Source: Pseudoalteromonas luteoviolacea H33-S (GTDB lineage: Bacteria; Pseudomonadota; Gammaproteobacteria; Enterobacterales; Alteromonadaceae). From it: a DNA stretch of 64,000 nt. A model generated the notes under the pieces. It saw only the letters and a program-made list of their open reading frames with translations, made no database searches and was not told the DNA's origin. Shown here one piece after another: positions 45,626 through 56,152 of this stretch. The number at the start of each line of letters is the position of its first letter. The stretch's first letter is position 1. The position numbers and the translations under genes were made by a program. The stretch lies in the NCBI RefSeq assembly GCF_001625695.1, contig NZ_AUXY01000111.1, positions 62,001 to 126,000 of the forward strand, given 5' to 3'.

Positions 45626-46609
45626 TTAAACGGCAGGTACTTTGTTGGCTTTTTGTGTGTACTCTAAACTTAAGTTGATGTTTTCCAATGCTGGCTTGAA
45701 GGGCAGTTGATAGCCTTCGATGGCGACCACAGGAAATTCATTGAGCAGCTGCGCATACATTTTTTGCGTTTGTGGAAGTAATAAAAAGTCGATAAATGCC
45801 AGTGCATTCTCTTTGTTTGGGGCATGTTTTGCGATGGCTGCCGTGGTGGTAGAAACGGGCGTTGTCCCATTTGCCATTTGCAAAAAGTGCATTGCAAGTT
45901 GCGAGGCAATTTTCACTTCCTGCTTATTATTCGACTGTTTCATCATATGCCAGTAATAATGATTTGCCAGTGCATATTGGCATTGTCCTTTGGCAAGCCC
46001 ACGTAGCTGATCTCTATCGCCACCTGAAGGGCGCTTTGCTAGCAGTTTGTTGGCGTTTTTTATCCATTGAGTATCTTGTTCACGATTGCCTGATAGCAAA
46101 CTGGCAAACAAGGTTTTGTTATAGCTATGACGCCAATCTCTAACACAAAACTTGCCCTGCATGTGCGGCTCACTGAACTGCGCAAAGTAGGTTGGAATAA
46201 ATGCACTGGATGTATCGTTTTTTCGGGTGAATAGTGCACGGGTTCGCATGGAGAGGCTCACCCAGTGCTGATCTGGATCTTTAAACACATCAGGCAGAAC
46301 AGACCAACCTTTTAACTCCGTCATCGGCTGTAATAGTGCGCGATGGGCACTGAGTTGCACCAAATCGGAGCTGAGAATCACATCTGCTCGAGACTGTGCA
46401 CCGTCGGCTTTTAGACGTGAAAGTAAAAAGTGAGACTTGCCATTGACCAAGTTTACTTTGACCCCACTGTGTTGTTCAAAAGCTTGCAGCATTGGCTTGA
46501 TAAGTTCGTACTTGCGGAACGAATAGACGTTAAGTTCGTCATCGTTGGATAAAACTTGGGTACTTAGTAGCAAAAACGGGTAAAAACAACAAAGTTTACT
46601 TTTAATCAT
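45626..46609 (-). CDS. Orphan Fe(III)-type ABC substrate-binding protein
   Basis: 327 residues with a signal peptide ending near 21 (TQVLS). The sequence follows FutA/FbpA proteins: VYSFRKY at the start, NGKSHFLLSRLKADG, RADVILSSD, a RHSYNKTLFASLL segment, GGDRDQLRGLAKGQC and ANHYYWH with the paired Tyr that bind iron in the family. No permease or ATPase gene is next to it. It is divergent, with only 30 bases between starts, from a c-di-GMP enzyme with a periplasmic sensor, which raises a sensing role instead of transport. Confidence 0.82.
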   Translation of the reverse strand: MIKSKLCCFYPFLLLSTQVLSNDDELNVYSFRKYELIKPMLQAFEQHSGVKVNLVNGKSHFLLSRLKADGAQSRADVILSSDLVQLSAHRALLQPMTELKGWSVLPDVFKDPDQHWVSLSMRTRALFTRKNDTSSAFIPTYFAQFSEPHMQGKFCVRDWRHSYNKTLFASLLSGNREQDTQWIKNANKLLAKRPSGGDRDQLRGLAKGQCQYALANHYYWHMMKQSNNKQEVKIASQLAMHFLQMANGTTPVSTTTAAIAKHAPNKENALAFIDFLLLPQTQKMYAQLLNEFPVVAIEGYQLPFKPALENINLSLEYTQKANKVPAV

Positions 46610-46639
46610 CGCAAATAAGAATTATTATCAAGTGGTGCA

Positions 46640-49384
46640 ATGGTACAGTGTTATGAGCGGATGTCTAGAGTAAAAAAGTGGGAAAAATTCTTTCAATCAC
46701 CAATTAAGTTTGGCGGTTGGATTTACAGCATATACTTGTTCGTGATCTGCTATATGGCGGTGATTTTCCATGATCATTACACTCAGCGCAGTCATCATCA
46801 GCTTGAGCAGCAAGTGTCGCAATATCAATCTAGAATGGGTGAGCAACTGCAGCGTTTTGCTCATTTGTTATATTCGATAGAAGCTTATCTAAGGGCAACG
46901 CCAGAGATCACGCCGGAACAGTTTTATCATTTAGCCCAATCTCAATTAGCGGGTTTAGAGCTTGAGTTAAGTTTGGAATCCTACGCCGTTATCGAGCGGG
47001 ACCAAGTTGCTCAGTTGGAGCAACAGTATCGTGAATTGGGCTTTTTCGATTTTACGGTACACTTGCCGCACACGCAAAGCATTCGCTATTTAACCATGGT
47101 TAAGACTGCGCCAGTGTCTGAGTTTGGTCATTTGCTAGGAAGTGCCGTAGCGATATCGGATACGTTATCTGAACGTCTAAAAAACAGTGAGTTACAAGCA
47201 GTGAATTGGCCGATGTCTGATCGTTGGAGCGTTGTTATTGAGCAATTTCACAGTGCTAGTATCGCGAAGGCATTGGGTATAGGCTTTGAGTTACAACACT
47301 TATTGGAAGGCTTATTCAGTCAAGTTTACCAAGACAATGGCCATCAAGTTAGAGTACTGTCTGGGGATAAATTACTGTTTACATCAGATTGGCAAAGCCA
47401 TCATCAATTATCCGATAAGCAACCGGGTATCATTGAAAATATGGACTTTTTTGGTCATCAGATTGAAATTCATCTCTATACGCAAGAACAGCTTGAGCCT
47501 TCATTTTTCAATAATTATTCGCTGATCATCGCCATGGTAGTATTAATTGCGGCTGCGCTGGGGTTGATGGTGTTGTTTCAAGTACGTTATTTATCAAGAC
47601 AGCATCAAACGGTGAATACGCTTGTAGAAGAGCGCACGGCAAGCTTGGCACAGGCGAACGATCAATTAAAACATGCCTCTGACAAAAGGCTATTTGCACT
47701 GCAACAGCAAATTGTTGCTGAGCGCAAATATAAAAGTTTATTTGTTAACAGCAGTGAAGGACTATTTGTCCTAGATAAACATGGCGTGCTGGTAGATGCA
47801 AACCCGGCTTTTAAAGCGTTGCTCAGTGGTCAAGCGTCACCATTTAATGGCCTGAAACTCAGTGATTTAATGCTCGATAGTGACTTTGCTGCGACGTGGC
47901 GCAAGATGGTCTCAAGGTTTGAGCAGCACGATGAATTGGAGTGGTTAGCGGGTTCAAACCACTCTAGTGGCGTTTGGTTGCGACAGACTGGCTCATGGAT
48001 CTGTCATAGTCATGACACCATCTATGAAGGCCGTGTGACAGATATTACGCAGATCAAGCTATTTAATGAGCAGCTTAAATATAAGGCCCAGCATGATAGC
48101 TTAACGGATTTGCTAAATCGGCAGACTTTTTTACAGTTGGTTGAAGCTTGCCGAACCCGCAACTCGGGTCAATTTGTTTTACTCTATATCGACCTAGACC
48201 GCTTTAAATTGATCAACGACACATTAGGTCATCTTGCTGGTGATAAGTTGCTGGTTGAATTTGCTGCTCGGATGCGAGAATTGGTTGGCAGTTATGCGGA
48301 TATTGCGCGTTTAGGTGGCGATGAATTTGCTGTATTGCTTGATGCGAATGCATTGCAGGCGCCTTTAGAGCTGCTGCTTGAAGATATTTTAGTTGCCGTA
48401 CGAGAGCCATTTATTTATCAAGGGAGCAGGCATTCGGTCAGTGGCAGCGTTGGTGTGCGTCGTTTTACGGCGCCTTGTCACAATTATGAAGCAGAGAAGC
48501 TATTGCATGATGCCGATGTGGCGATGTATGAAGCGAAAAAGCGCGGTAAAAATGACTTTCATATCTTTACCTCGACCATTGCTGATGAAGCTGCTCGTCG
48601 TTTATTGATTGAGCGCGAATTACAAACGCTGAATATGGACACTGAGTTGTCACTGCGATTTCAGCCTATTTATTGTCAGCTCGGAAAATCCATTGTTGGG
48701 TTTGAAGCACTCCTGCGTTGGCATAGTCCAAAGCTTGGTATAGTCAGTCCTGCAGAGTTTATTCCAATTGCTGAAGAGTGCGCGCAAATTGTTAAATTAG
48801 GGCATTGGGTTTTTTCTCGTGCTATGCAGTGTGTGCAGCGCTTTCCCAATAAACGCATTTTTATGAGTGTGAATGTCTCGCCTTTACAATTGCAACATAA
48901 AGGGTTCATGACTTGGTTACTGCAACAATTTAAGCAGACAGAGTTAGACCCTACACAATTTAAAATTGAACTCACTGAATCGGCGATGATGGCGCAGGAA
49001 AATAGCTTGATTGCGCCACTGCAAAAATTGCATGAGATGGGTTTTGGTATTTATATTGATGATTTTGGTACAGGTTATAGTAGCTTATCTCGCTTAAATG
49101 TATTGCCTGTAGATGGTTTGAAGATAGATCGCGCATTCGTAAACGGAATTGAGAACGTGGGGAATCCACGCCAGTTGATTGAGGCTATTTGTGCCATCGC
49201 TAACAGCTTCAACCTCACAGTGACAGCAGAAGGGATAGAGCAATCTGCGCAGTTGTCGGTATTGTCTTCTCTTTATTGTCAGCAAATGCAAGGCTATTTG
49301 ATGAGTAAGCCTTTATTAGAAGAAGAAGCTTTGCATTTACTGTATCTTGAGCAGAACAAAAAAATTGCCGAGTTTGCCAGTTAA
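46640..49384 (+). CDS. CHASE-PAS-GGDEF-EAL c-di-GMP signalling protein
   Basis: 914 residues. Membrane segments near 27-45 and 297-315 enclose a periplasmic CHASE-like sensor (about 55-290, with TPEQFYHLAQS and ELGFFDFTVH). Then a PAS domain (about 365-480), GGDEF (about 485-650, RLGGDEFAVLL intact) and EAL (about 670-905; FEALLRWHSP, DDFGTGYSSL intact). Both active sites are kept, so it could make or break c-di-GMP. The neighbour is a periplasmic iron-type binding protein transcribed the other way. Confidence 0.93.
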   Translation: MVQCYERMSRVKKWEKFFQSPIKFGGWIYSIYLFVICYMAVIFHDHYTQRSHHQLEQQVSQYQSRMGEQLQRFAHLLYSIEAYLRATPEITPEQFYHLAQSQLAGLELELSLESYAVIERDQVAQLEQQYRELGFFDFTVHLPHTQSIRYLTMVKTAPVSEFGHLLGSAVAISDTLSERLKNSELQAVNWPMSDRWSVVIEQFHSASIAKALGIGFELQHLLEGLFSQVYQDNGHQVRVLSGDKLLFTSDWQSHHQLSDKQPGIIENMDFFGHQIEIHLYTQEQLEPSFFNNYSLIIAMVVLIAAALGLMVLFQVRYLSRQHQTVNTLVEERTASLAQANDQLKHASDKRLFALQQQIVAERKYKSLFVNSSEGLFVLDKHGVLVDANPAFKALLSGQASPFNGLKLSDLMLDSDFAATWRKMVSRFEQHDELEWLAGSNHSSGVWLRQTGSWICHSHDTIYEGRVTDITQIKLFNEQLKYKAQHDSLTDLLNRQTFLQLVEACRTRNSGQFVLLYIDLDRFKLINDTLGHLAGDKLLVEFAARMRELVGSYADIARLGGDEFAVLLDANALQAPLELLLEDILVAVREPFIYQGSRHSVSGSVGVRRFTAPCHNYEAEKLLHDADVAMYEAKKRGKNDFHIFTSTIADEAARRLLIERELQTLNMDTELSLRFQPIYCQLGKSIVGFEALLRWHSPKLGIVSPAEFIPIAEECAQIVKLGHWVFSRAMQCVQRFPNKRIFMSVNVSPLQLQHKGFMTWLLQQFKQTELDPTQFKIELTESAMMAQENSLIAPLQKLHEMGFGIYIDDFGTGYSSLSRLNVLPVDGLKIDRAFVNGIENVGNPRQLIEAICAIANSFNLTVTAEGIEQSAQLSVLSSLYCQQMQGYLMSKPLLEEEALHLLYLEQNKKIAEFAS

Positions 49385-49471
49385 TAGGTTGACCTCAACT
49401 TTGCTTTAGGTTTTATCTTGCTGCGCGAATGATAGCGCGATATAAAATTAAGCAAGATTAAAGGAGGTGTT

Positions 49472-50293
49472 ATGACACCGTCGCAATTGGCACTGTATTT
49501 ATCTAAGTTAGGGTTAGAAACACCTAAGAATTGTAATTTAGCGTTTGTTGAACAGCTGATAAAAGCCCACCTCGCGCGGTTTAGTTTTAGCAGTATCAAT
49601 GCGATGCAAGATAAACTATTAAGCTTAGAGTTTGATGTTGTATTTGCTCGTGTGGTTGAAAAAGAGCAGGGCGGTTACTGTTTCGAGCACAATAAAATCA
49701 TGATGCTAGCATTGCAATCGCTGGGTTTTGATGTTTCTCCTTTGCTCGCCAGAGTCTTACTGAATGGTAAATGGGACAATCCACGCTCACACCGCGTGAC
49801 GTTGCTTAAATACAACCACAGTGAATATTTAATCGATGTGGGTTTTGGTAGTAAAACGCCACGTATTTTAATACCCATTGATAATACTACTGATGTATGC
49901 GATGAAAACGCCGTTTACCACATTGAGCGTAGTGCACAGCGCGCAGTACTGACGCTCACATCTCCTAAATCAATGCCCTTGTATGATGTTGAATTCTCAG
50001 AGACCTTTGAAAGTGATTGCGATGTGGCGCACTTTCATTGTCATCAGCATCCAGACTCACTGTTTGTAAATCACTTAGTCTTATCACGGATGACGAAAAC
50101 AGAACGCCATACGCTAAATAACCTGTTATATGTGTATCGCAATGAGGAAACTGCAGAGGTTCACGAGACCTTGATTAAGGATGTTGCGCAGTTAAAGGCG
50201 ATTATCAAAGAAGCGTTTTTATTGATTATCTCTGAGCATGAAATCAACTGGGTGTATGATAAAGCAGCTTTTAATATGTCAGAGATGCACTAA
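49472..50293 (+). CDS. Arylamine N-acetyltransferase
   Basis: 273 residues. The catalytic triad of the NAT family is visible: Cys in GGYCFEHN (about 69), His in SHRVTLL (about 107) and Asp in DVGFGS (about 122). It moves acetyl from acetyl-CoA to arylamines or hydrazines through a Cys intermediate. AAAGGAGG precedes the ATG. Confidence 0.92.
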   Translation: MTPSQLALYLSKLGLETPKNCNLAFVEQLIKAHLARFSFSSINAMQDKLLSLEFDVVFARVVEKEQGGYCFEHNKIMMLALQSLGFDVSPLLARVLLNGKWDNPRSHRVTLLKYNHSEYLIDVGFGSKTPRILIPIDNTTDVCDENAVYHIERSAQRAVLTLTSPKSMPLYDVEFSETFESDCDVAHFHCHQHPDSLFVNHLVLSRMTKTERHTLNNLLYVYRNEETAEVHETLIKDVAQLKAIIKEAFLLIISEHEINWVYDKAAFNMSEMH

Positions 50294-50318
50294 GCAGCTG
50301 CTTAGTGCATCTAGGTAC

Positions 50319-50981
50319 TTAGGTTTTGTTCATTTGCTCTATAAAGGCCGTGGAGTCGGCAATTGAGCGATTCATATCTGTGATCAGCCCCTGAATATCA
50401 CGCTTTAAATTGGTAAACTCCCCTCTGATTGCCGCAATGGCTTGCGCATTGAGGTTGTGTTTTAGATATAAAACATTGTCTTTCATAGAGTCGAGTACGG
50501 GCTGCATTTTTGACTCGCTTTTGCGCATCGAACGTAGCAGTTTGTCATATTGCCTTTGAGTTTGTCGCAGTTTTTGCTCGCTACTGCGTTTTAATTTTGG
50601 ATTGCTAAACTGTTCAAGTTCCGTTTCCCATTCTTCAAATAAAGCATCGGCAACAGACTCTACTTTATCAATATTGTCAGTGACAGATTGTGCTGCTTTT
50701 TCACTCGCTTCAAAGTCACTATTCAATTGCTCGTAGACACTTTGTAACTCTCCACCATCAAAATCAATGAGAACGGATAAGCGCTCAAGTGCGTTTTGAA
50801 ACTCTTGTTGAGAGGTTTGTTGAGATTGCTGAGTGTCTTCAACGCGATCAACAAGAATATCACGTTTATGTACACCAACCTGCTCCCACGCAGAATAATA
50901 AGCATTTTGCGCACTTTTACAGCCACTCAACAAGGTGCAAGCGGCAATTAAAGCATAAATTTTTAGGTATTTTAGGGGCAT
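50319..50981 (-). CDS. DUF2959 lipoprotein
   Basis: 220 residues with lipobox LLSGC (Cys about 21). Nearly all helical with long coiled-coil stretches (QQTSQQEFQNALERL). It fits DUF2959, an envelope family of marine gammaproteobacteria with no known function. Confidence 0.82.
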   Translation of the reverse strand: MPLKYLKIYALIAACTLLSGCKSAQNAYYSAWEQVGVHKRDILVDRVEDTQQSQQTSQQEFQNALERLSVLIDFDGGELQSVYEQLNSDFEASEKAAQSVTDNIDKVESVADALFEEWETELEQFSNPKLKRSSEQKLRQTQRQYDKLLRSMRKSESKMQPVLDSMKDNVLYLKHNLNAQAIAAIRGEFTNLKRDIQGLITDMNRSIADSTAFIEQMNKT

Positions 50982-51068
50982 ACTTTATCCTTTTACTTAA
51001 TAGGGCTACTTTAAATTATGAAGTGGATTGGTAAGATGTGCAAAGCAATCATCAATGTATAAATAATT

Positions 51069-51941
51069 ATGAAACAACATTGGCCACAAATAAAAGCGCA
51101 AGCGCGCGTAGTTTTAAATGCGCAGCCCAGTTGGTGGCGGCGTTTTTTCCAGCGCTGCAAAGAAGATCAGCTTACTATTAATGCCGGTTACTTGGCATAT
51201 GTCACCTTACTTTCTCTGGTGCCGCTCATCGCGGTGGGGGTTGCAATTTTCACTGCATTCCCTGGATTTGAGAATACCCGTTTGGCAATCGAGAACTTTA
51301 TTTTCACGAATTTTGTCCCGACTTCTACTGATACCATAAAGGCGCATATCAGTGCGTTTGCCGGGAATGCAAACCAAATGACCGCAGTGGGGATTAGCTT
51401 TTTGGCTGCGGTGGCATTGTTACTGATCCGCAATGTGGACAGTGCGTTAAATCGCATTTGGCGCGTTGAGACTAAACGTCCGCTGATGATTTCATTTGCG
51501 ATTTATTGGATGGTATTAACGCTTGGGCCGGTGTTACTGGGAGCCAGTATCGGTGTTACCTCTTATATTGTGTCTTTGGTATCGTTCGCCGATCAAGGGA
51601 TCCCTGGTTTTAGTGGTTTGCTATTAAAATTACTGCCTTATGTAATTTCAATGGCAGGCTTCATTATGCTCTATACTTTAGTTCCAAATACACGTGTGTC
51701 GTTTAAAGCCGCGATACCGGGCGCATTATTTGCTGCCTTTTTATTTGAGCTGACGAAAAGAGGGTTTGCTATGTATATTAGCCACTTTCCGTCATATGAG
51801 GTCATATATGGTGCGCTGGCAACTATTCCTATTTTATTTGTTTGGGTGTATTTATCATGGATGGTGGTGTTATTAGGCGCTGAGTTTACAGCTTGTTTAG
51901 CCGAACATCATGAACAGGAGAGCGACGCACCTCAATCATGA
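51069..51941 (+). CDS. YihY family inner membrane protein
   Basis: 290 residues with about six membrane segments. NAGYLAYVTLLSLVPLIAVG near 40 and the WRVETKRP stretch mark the YihY/BrkB-like family (once called RNase BN in error). Function unknown. It ends 9 bases before the next gene, so pip and dtd are likely in the same unit, as often seen in this group. Confidence 0.92.
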   Translation: MKQHWPQIKAQARVVLNAQPSWWRRFFQRCKEDQLTINAGYLAYVTLLSLVPLIAVGVAIFTAFPGFENTRLAIENFIFTNFVPTSTDTIKAHISAFAGNANQMTAVGISFLAAVALLLIRNVDSALNRIWRVETKRPLMISFAIYWMVLTLGPVLLGASIGVTSYIVSLVSFADQGIPGFSGLLLKLLPYVISMAGFIMLYTLVPNTRVSFKAAIPGALFAAFLFELTKRGFAMYISHFPSYEVIYGALATIPILFVWVYLSWMVVLLGAEFTACLAEHHEQESDAPQS

Positions 51942-51950
51942 GGTAAATCC

Positions 51951-52901
51951 ATGACCCTACTGTATCAGCCAACAGAGCCGCTGCGCAGTTTTCATTTACC
52001 GCTTTCTCACGGTCACCAGATGCACGTTGAGGAATATGGTAACGCTGCAGGCGTTCCGCTGTTGGTTTTGCATGGCGGCCCCGGAGCTGGGTTGCATAGG
52101 GCAGCTCAAAGCTATTTTAATCCAAAGCGATACCGAATTATTTTGTATAGTCAAAGGGGATGTGGCAACTCTTCCCCTCAATCACTTGAGCACAACCACA
52201 CCGCATTACTTATTGATGATATTGTGACGCTATTGGATTATCTCGACATTCCACGTTGTGTTTTCGCAGGTGGGTCGTGGGGCGCGACGTTAGCCTTGTG
52301 GTTTGCAATGCAACATGTTCATCGCGTATCCGGGGTGATCACTTGGGCGAGTTTTTTCTCGACCTCATCAGATATCGCTTGGTTATATGGTGACAAAGGT
52401 GCGGGAGCTCAGTTTTATCCAGAGCGCTTTACTCAGTTTTCACAGGGACTCGCCTCACATCAGCAGGTGTTATCTCATTATCAACAGCAGTTATTTGGCG
52501 ACGATGAATTATCACAGCACAAAGCGGCGCAGCTTTGGCATGATTGGGATATGCAATTAAGCGTGGAAACACAATTACAGCGGTATCAACTTCCCTCACC
52601 GGTACATATTGTCGCCCAAGCTAGATTAATGGTGCATTACATGTCTAATCAATGTTTTTTAGAAGATGAAGCGCTATTTAAGCATGCTCATAATTTAAAA
52701 GCTTTGCCTATTTGGATGATCCACAGCCGCCATGATTTAGTGTGTCGTTTTGCTATGGCACAAAAATTTGCCGCATCATTGAATGCTCGGCTACTTATTT
52801 TAGAAGGCGTTGGGCACTGCACGTCAAATCAAGTATATTCGGAGGCTATTCGCCGTGCGGCAGACTTACTGCTGTGCAAAATTGATAAAAACAGAGGTTA
52901 A
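51951..52901 (+). CDS. pip: Prolyl aminopeptidase
   Basis: 316 residues, alpha/beta hydrolase. HGGPGAG (about 39-45) forms the oxyanion region, [10 protein letters not shown] (about 107) has the Ser nucleophile, and GVGHCTSNQ near 292 the His. It removes N-terminal proline from peptides. One base separates it from dtd. Confidence 0.93.
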   Translation: MTLLYQPTEPLRSFHLPLSHGHQMHVEEYGNAAGVPLLVLHGGPGAGLHRAAQSYFNPKRYRIILYSQRGCGNSSPQSLEHNHTALLIDDIVTLLDYLDIPRCVFAGGSWGATLALWFAMQHVHRVSGVITWASFFSTSSDIAWLYGDKGAGAQFYPERFTQFSQGLASHQQVLSHYQQQLFGDDELSQHKAAQLWHDWDMQLSVETQLQRYQLPSPVHIVAQARLMVHYMSNQCFLEDEALFKHAHNLKALPIWMIHSRHDLVCRFAMAQKFAASLNARLLILEGVGHCTSNQVYSEAIRRAADLLLCKIDKNRG

Positions 52902-52902
52902 A

Positions 52903-53340
52903 GTGCAAGGATTAATTCAAAGGGTCAAGTGTGCGAAAGTTGAAGTTGATGGAAAAGTTGTTGGAGAAATTCAGCAGGGCATTTTACTTTTGCTCGGTGT
53001 TGAAAAAATCGATGAGGAGCAAAATGCGGATAAATTGCTGCATAAAGTCAGTAACTACCGAATTTTTACCGATGATGCAGGCAAGATGAATTTAAGTCTT
53101 AAAGACATTGGTGGTGAATTATTGGTGGTTTCACAATTTACGTTAGCTGCCGATACGAAAAAAGGCATGCGACCCAGCTTTTCTTCAGCGGGCACGCCAG
53201 AGCAAGCAAAGCGACTTTATGAATATTTTGTTGAACAGGCTAAAGCGCTTGGTATTACGGTGGCAACAGGACAATTTGCCGCAGATATGCAGGTGAGTTT
53301 GTGTAATGATGGGCCGGTGACATTTAATCTATCTGTCTAG
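52903..53340 (+). CDS. dtd: D-aminoacyl-tRNA deacylase
   Basis: 145 residues. Start set at GTG 52903, because [13 protein letters not shown] is the conserved N-terminus and AGAGG lies just upstream; longer in-frame sequence overlaps pip. Dtd motifs SQFTLAAD (about 78) and DGPVTFNL (about 136) are present. It clears D-amino acids wrongly loaded on tRNA. Convergent and overlapping by 4 bases with the next gene. Confidence 0.94.
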   Translation: MQGLIQRVKCAKVEVDGKVVGEIQQGILLLLGVEKIDEEQNADKLLHKVSNYRIFTDDAGKMNLSLKDIGGELLVVSQFTLAADTKKGMRPSFSSAGTPEQAKRLYEYFVEQAKALGITVATGQFAADMQVSLCNDGPVTFNLSV

Positions 53341-54119
53341 CGTTCAACAACGATAATATGATTAGCATAGCCGGGCACTTGATGTATATGTGGCTTTTTT
53401 CCGAAGTTGATAATGAGCAAGTGTTCTAGCTGTTTTAACTGTGATTCGTGCTCTGCAATAAAGTTGATAAATAGTACCCCCTGCTCCGACAGCTTATTGC
53501 GTAGTAGGGTGTAAAATTTGTGCTGGTATAAAAATCGTGGTGCATCCAATTCACTGAACAGGTCTAAAATAATCCAGTTAAAAGGACGACTATGCTCAAG
53601 CTCTAAGACTGTGTAGGCGTCACTGCAATTGACTTCACTGATGTGATCCCCGCCAAAGTAGCGCTTATAGCAGTGTATAATGTCGGGATTGTTCTCGACA
53701 GAAATGACCTGACAATCTTGGTGCACGCTATGCAGATAGTCTCGAATAGCACCCGCCCCCAACCCTAATTCAAGTACTCGGTCTGGTGTCGGGTATTTTT
53801 GCCATAGGTCATCCAACACTTGCAAATGAGGGAAAAGCAAGTGCTCCGGGTGATTCAGTTCAACGATTGACTGTAACGTATTGTTTATCAATAGCCAACG
53901 AAGCGTTTTTTCTTGTCGAACTTGTATGCTCGTTTTTCCGTGCTTATGCCAATATAACAAGTGGCCAAGCTCGTGGCTTTGGGCGACAAAATCGTTGCTG
54001 ACGGTTCCTGATTCAGTTAAAAAATCTTGCATAGTTCCATCAGCATAGACAAGGATTGAGGTAATTCCACTGTGTTTAGATGATTTTACACAATTAGTCG
54101 ATGATTTTGTGTTGAACAT
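53337..54119 (-). CDS. Spermidine synthase-like methyltransferase-fold protein
   Basis: 260 residues from ATG 54119; longer in-frame sequence would run into the divergent gene at 54196, and ATG start itself is uncertain (ribosome site is too close). The core has [16 protein letters not shown] (about 112), [11 protein letters not shown] and DAYTVLE with the fold of spermidine synthase. The catalytic Asp pair of true spermidine synthases cannot be confirmed (ILDLFSE near 185), so substrate is open. Confidence 0.72.
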   Translation of the reverse strand: MFNTKSSTNCVKSSKHSGITSILVYADGTMQDFLTESGTVSNDFVAQSHELGHLLYWHKHGKTSIQVRQEKTLRWLLINNTLQSIVELNHPEHLLFPHLQVLDDLWQKYPTPDRVLELGLGAGAIRDYLHSVHQDCQVISVENNPDIIHCYKRYFGGDHISEVNCSDAYTVLELEHSRPFNWIILDLFSELDAPRFLYQHKFYTLLRNKLSEQGVLFINFIAEHESQLKQLEHLLIINFGKKPHIHQVPGYANHIIVVER

Positions 54120-54195
54120 TTCCTGTTCAGGATTTTTCTTGTAAGGTAGAACACAAAAATGGCACGCGCATGGGTGTGCATCAAAAGGAGTAAAT

Positions 54196-55089
54196 ATGTT
54201 TCCAGTCATTTCGCCGCAGAGTAGCCAAGATTGGCAAGACTATTATCAATTGCGTTGGCAGGTACTCAGGGCACCTTGGGATCAACCAAGAGGCTCAGAG
54301 CAAGACGATTTAGAGCAAGATGCTGAGCACAGGTACATAAAAAACAATGAAGGCGAAGTGCTGGCAGTTGCGCGTTTACACTTTAATAATCACCTTCAAG
54401 CACAAGTGCGTTATATGGCGGTGGGCGAAGGGCACCGAGGTCAACATCTGGGTAGCCGATTGCTACATGAGCTGGAAAAGATTGCTTGGACGCAAGATGC
54501 GCAGGAGCTGGTGTTGTTTGCCAGAGAGCGCGCTTTGGCATTTTATGAGCGTCATGGTTATAAAGTGGTTGAAAAAGCACACCTTGCTTATGGTGATGTA
54601 CAGCATTGGAAAATGGTCAAGCAAAAGCCATCAGAGCCAGGTTGGTTCAGACATCCAGATTGGACACAAGTGTTACAAGATACGTGGCGTGAGTCTATTC
54701 CTATCAGTGATGCTATGGGCATTAAAGTTGAAAGTTACACTGATTGGCAGTTCTCGACAAAAGCGGACTTGAAAGCCAACTTGAATTTGCACAACTCGAT
54801 GTTTGCAGGCTCGGTTTATAGCATGGCGACTCTGACGGGGTGGGGTGCAACATATCTGGCGTTAAAAGAGCTTAATCTCGAAGGTGACATTGTGCTTGCG
54901 GACGCTGAAATTAAATATCTTAAACCGTTAACGACAGCGCCAGGCGCTACGGTGACTTTGTCTGAGTGTAGTGGCGAATTGTCAGAGCTTGAAACTGAAG
55001 GTAAAGCCAAGTATACAGTGCCAGTCAACGTATACGATGGTGATGTCTTAGTGGCGAAGTTTTGCGGTGTGTTCTTTGTAAAGCGTTAG
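54196..55089 (+). CDS. GNAT acetyltransferase fused to YiiD-type thioesterase domain
   Basis: 297 residues. The GNAT domain (1 to about 140) has AVGEGHRGQHLGSRLL (about 74-89, acetyl-CoA loop) and ERALAFYERHGY. The C-terminal hotdog domain (about 160-297) has NLHNSMFAGSVYSMATLTGWG as in E. coli YiiD. The two-domain form is normal for the family. Function unclear; AAAGGAG precedes the ATG. Confidence 0.9.
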   Translation: MFPVISPQSSQDWQDYYQLRWQVLRAPWDQPRGSEQDDLEQDAEHRYIKNNEGEVLAVARLHFNNHLQAQVRYMAVGEGHRGQHLGSRLLHELEKIAWTQDAQELVLFARERALAFYERHGYKVVEKAHLAYGDVQHWKMVKQKPSEPGWFRHPDWTQVLQDTWRESIPISDAMGIKVESYTDWQFSTKADLKANLNLHNSMFAGSVYSMATLTGWGATYLALKELNLEGDIVLADAEIKYLKPLTTAPGATVTLSECSGELSELETEGKAKYTVPVNVYDGDVLVAKFCGVFFVKR

Positions 55090-55122
55090 AAAAAAGATCC
55101 GGTCAAGTGCTTCTTGACCGGA
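55090..55122 (-). terminator. Intrinsic terminator after pldA
   Basis: TCCGGTCAAG and CTTGACCGGA are a perfect 10-bp stem around a 5-base loop. On the minus strand a T run follows two bases later. It also lies just after the plus-strand gene ending at 55089, which lacks a good T run on its side. Confidence 0.8.
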
Positions 55123-55132
55123 CTGATACGGT

Positions 55133-56152
55133 TTAGAGTAAATCTGTGATGGCGATACCTAGGCCCAGTCGTTGGATATGGGCGTTGTAATCGATGAGAC
55201 TTTCTCCATACCCGTTGAAGTATTGTGCATAGCCACGAACGCGCCCTGAAATAGGGAATGACCAATCTAGTTGAACGGCACCACGGTTATCACCGCCAGC
55301 ATTGTTTCGCAGCATCATCCCCACTTCATGATCATTGTCAAAGCGATAGGCACCGCTAAGTTCAAAATAGCCCATATATTTGTGGATATCCGGATTATCA
55401 TCGCCTTTTGCTAAGTTATCTGCTGGCTTTTCATCTTCAGGTAACCTGTACCAAGGTTTGAAGCTAAAAACGAAACCGTCATATTCCCAAATGAAATTAG
55501 CATAGATACGGTTCCATGAACGTGAGTTAGGCTGGCTTCTGCCATTTGACTGGTGTGAAATACCCAGTACAAAAGCCATCTCATCGCCCCATAAGACATT
55601 TTCATCATCCAAGAAGTTCACCCAGAATATTTCTGGCTCATAGTTGGTTTCTCTAAAGGGAGATGAAATGTCTTTGTTATAAACCTGCCAATAGGATTGT
55701 AGTGTAACGCCCATATAAATGGCCTGATCTTTATCTTCGAAGTTGTGATAAATCGGCAGCTTTAATGAAATTTGATATTTTGCTTCAACGTTATCAAGTG
55801 GCTCGCCTTCTTTATTGGCTTTATCAGCAAAGCCATCAAATGGGCGATTATTGGGGTTTTTGATGTATGAGACTGGCAGAATATAATTTCTATGGTGCGG
55901 GGTCAGCACATTGCGGTTTTCTTCAGTGACACGTTCTCTTGCCATGCGTTTGTCCAGTTGGCTCAGTGCACTCACTTGCTGCTCACAATACTCGCGTACC
56001 TCTTTAATTGTACGGGTATCATCACCAGAAATGGCCTGATTTAAAATACATTGATTGAGGGCAGCGACCTCATCTTCTGAGGTACTTGCAGCCTGTGTGC
56101 TTTGGGCACAGAGAGCCAAAAACAAGGCTGCTGAGAGCTTAGTAAAGTCCAT
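55133..56152 (-). CDS. pldA: Outer membrane phospholipase A
   Basis: 339 residues from ATG 56152, which gives a clean signal peptide ending near 22 (AQSTQAAS); an upstream ATG at 56167 adds 5 residues. The OMPLA active site is present: GISHQSNGRSQPNSRSWNR has the His, Ser and Asn. The barrel covers most of the chain. It hydrolyses phospholipids in the outer membrane. Last gene before the cys cluster. Confidence 0.92.
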   Translation of the reverse strand: MDFTKLSAALFLALCAQSTQAASTSEDEVAALNQCILNQAISGDDTRTIKEVREYCEQQVSALSQLDKRMARERVTEENRNVLTPHHRNYILPVSYIKNPNNRPFDGFADKANKEGEPLDNVEAKYQISLKLPIYHNFEDKDQAIYMGVTLQSYWQVYNKDISSPFRETNYEPEIFWVNFLDDENVLWGDEMAFVLGISHQSNGRSQPNSRSWNRIYANFIWEYDGFVFSFKPWYRLPEDEKPADNLAKGDDNPDIHKYMGYFELSGAYRFDNDHEVGMMLRNNAGGDNRGAVQLDWSFPISGRVRGYAQYFNGYGESLIDYNAHIQRLGLGIAITDLL

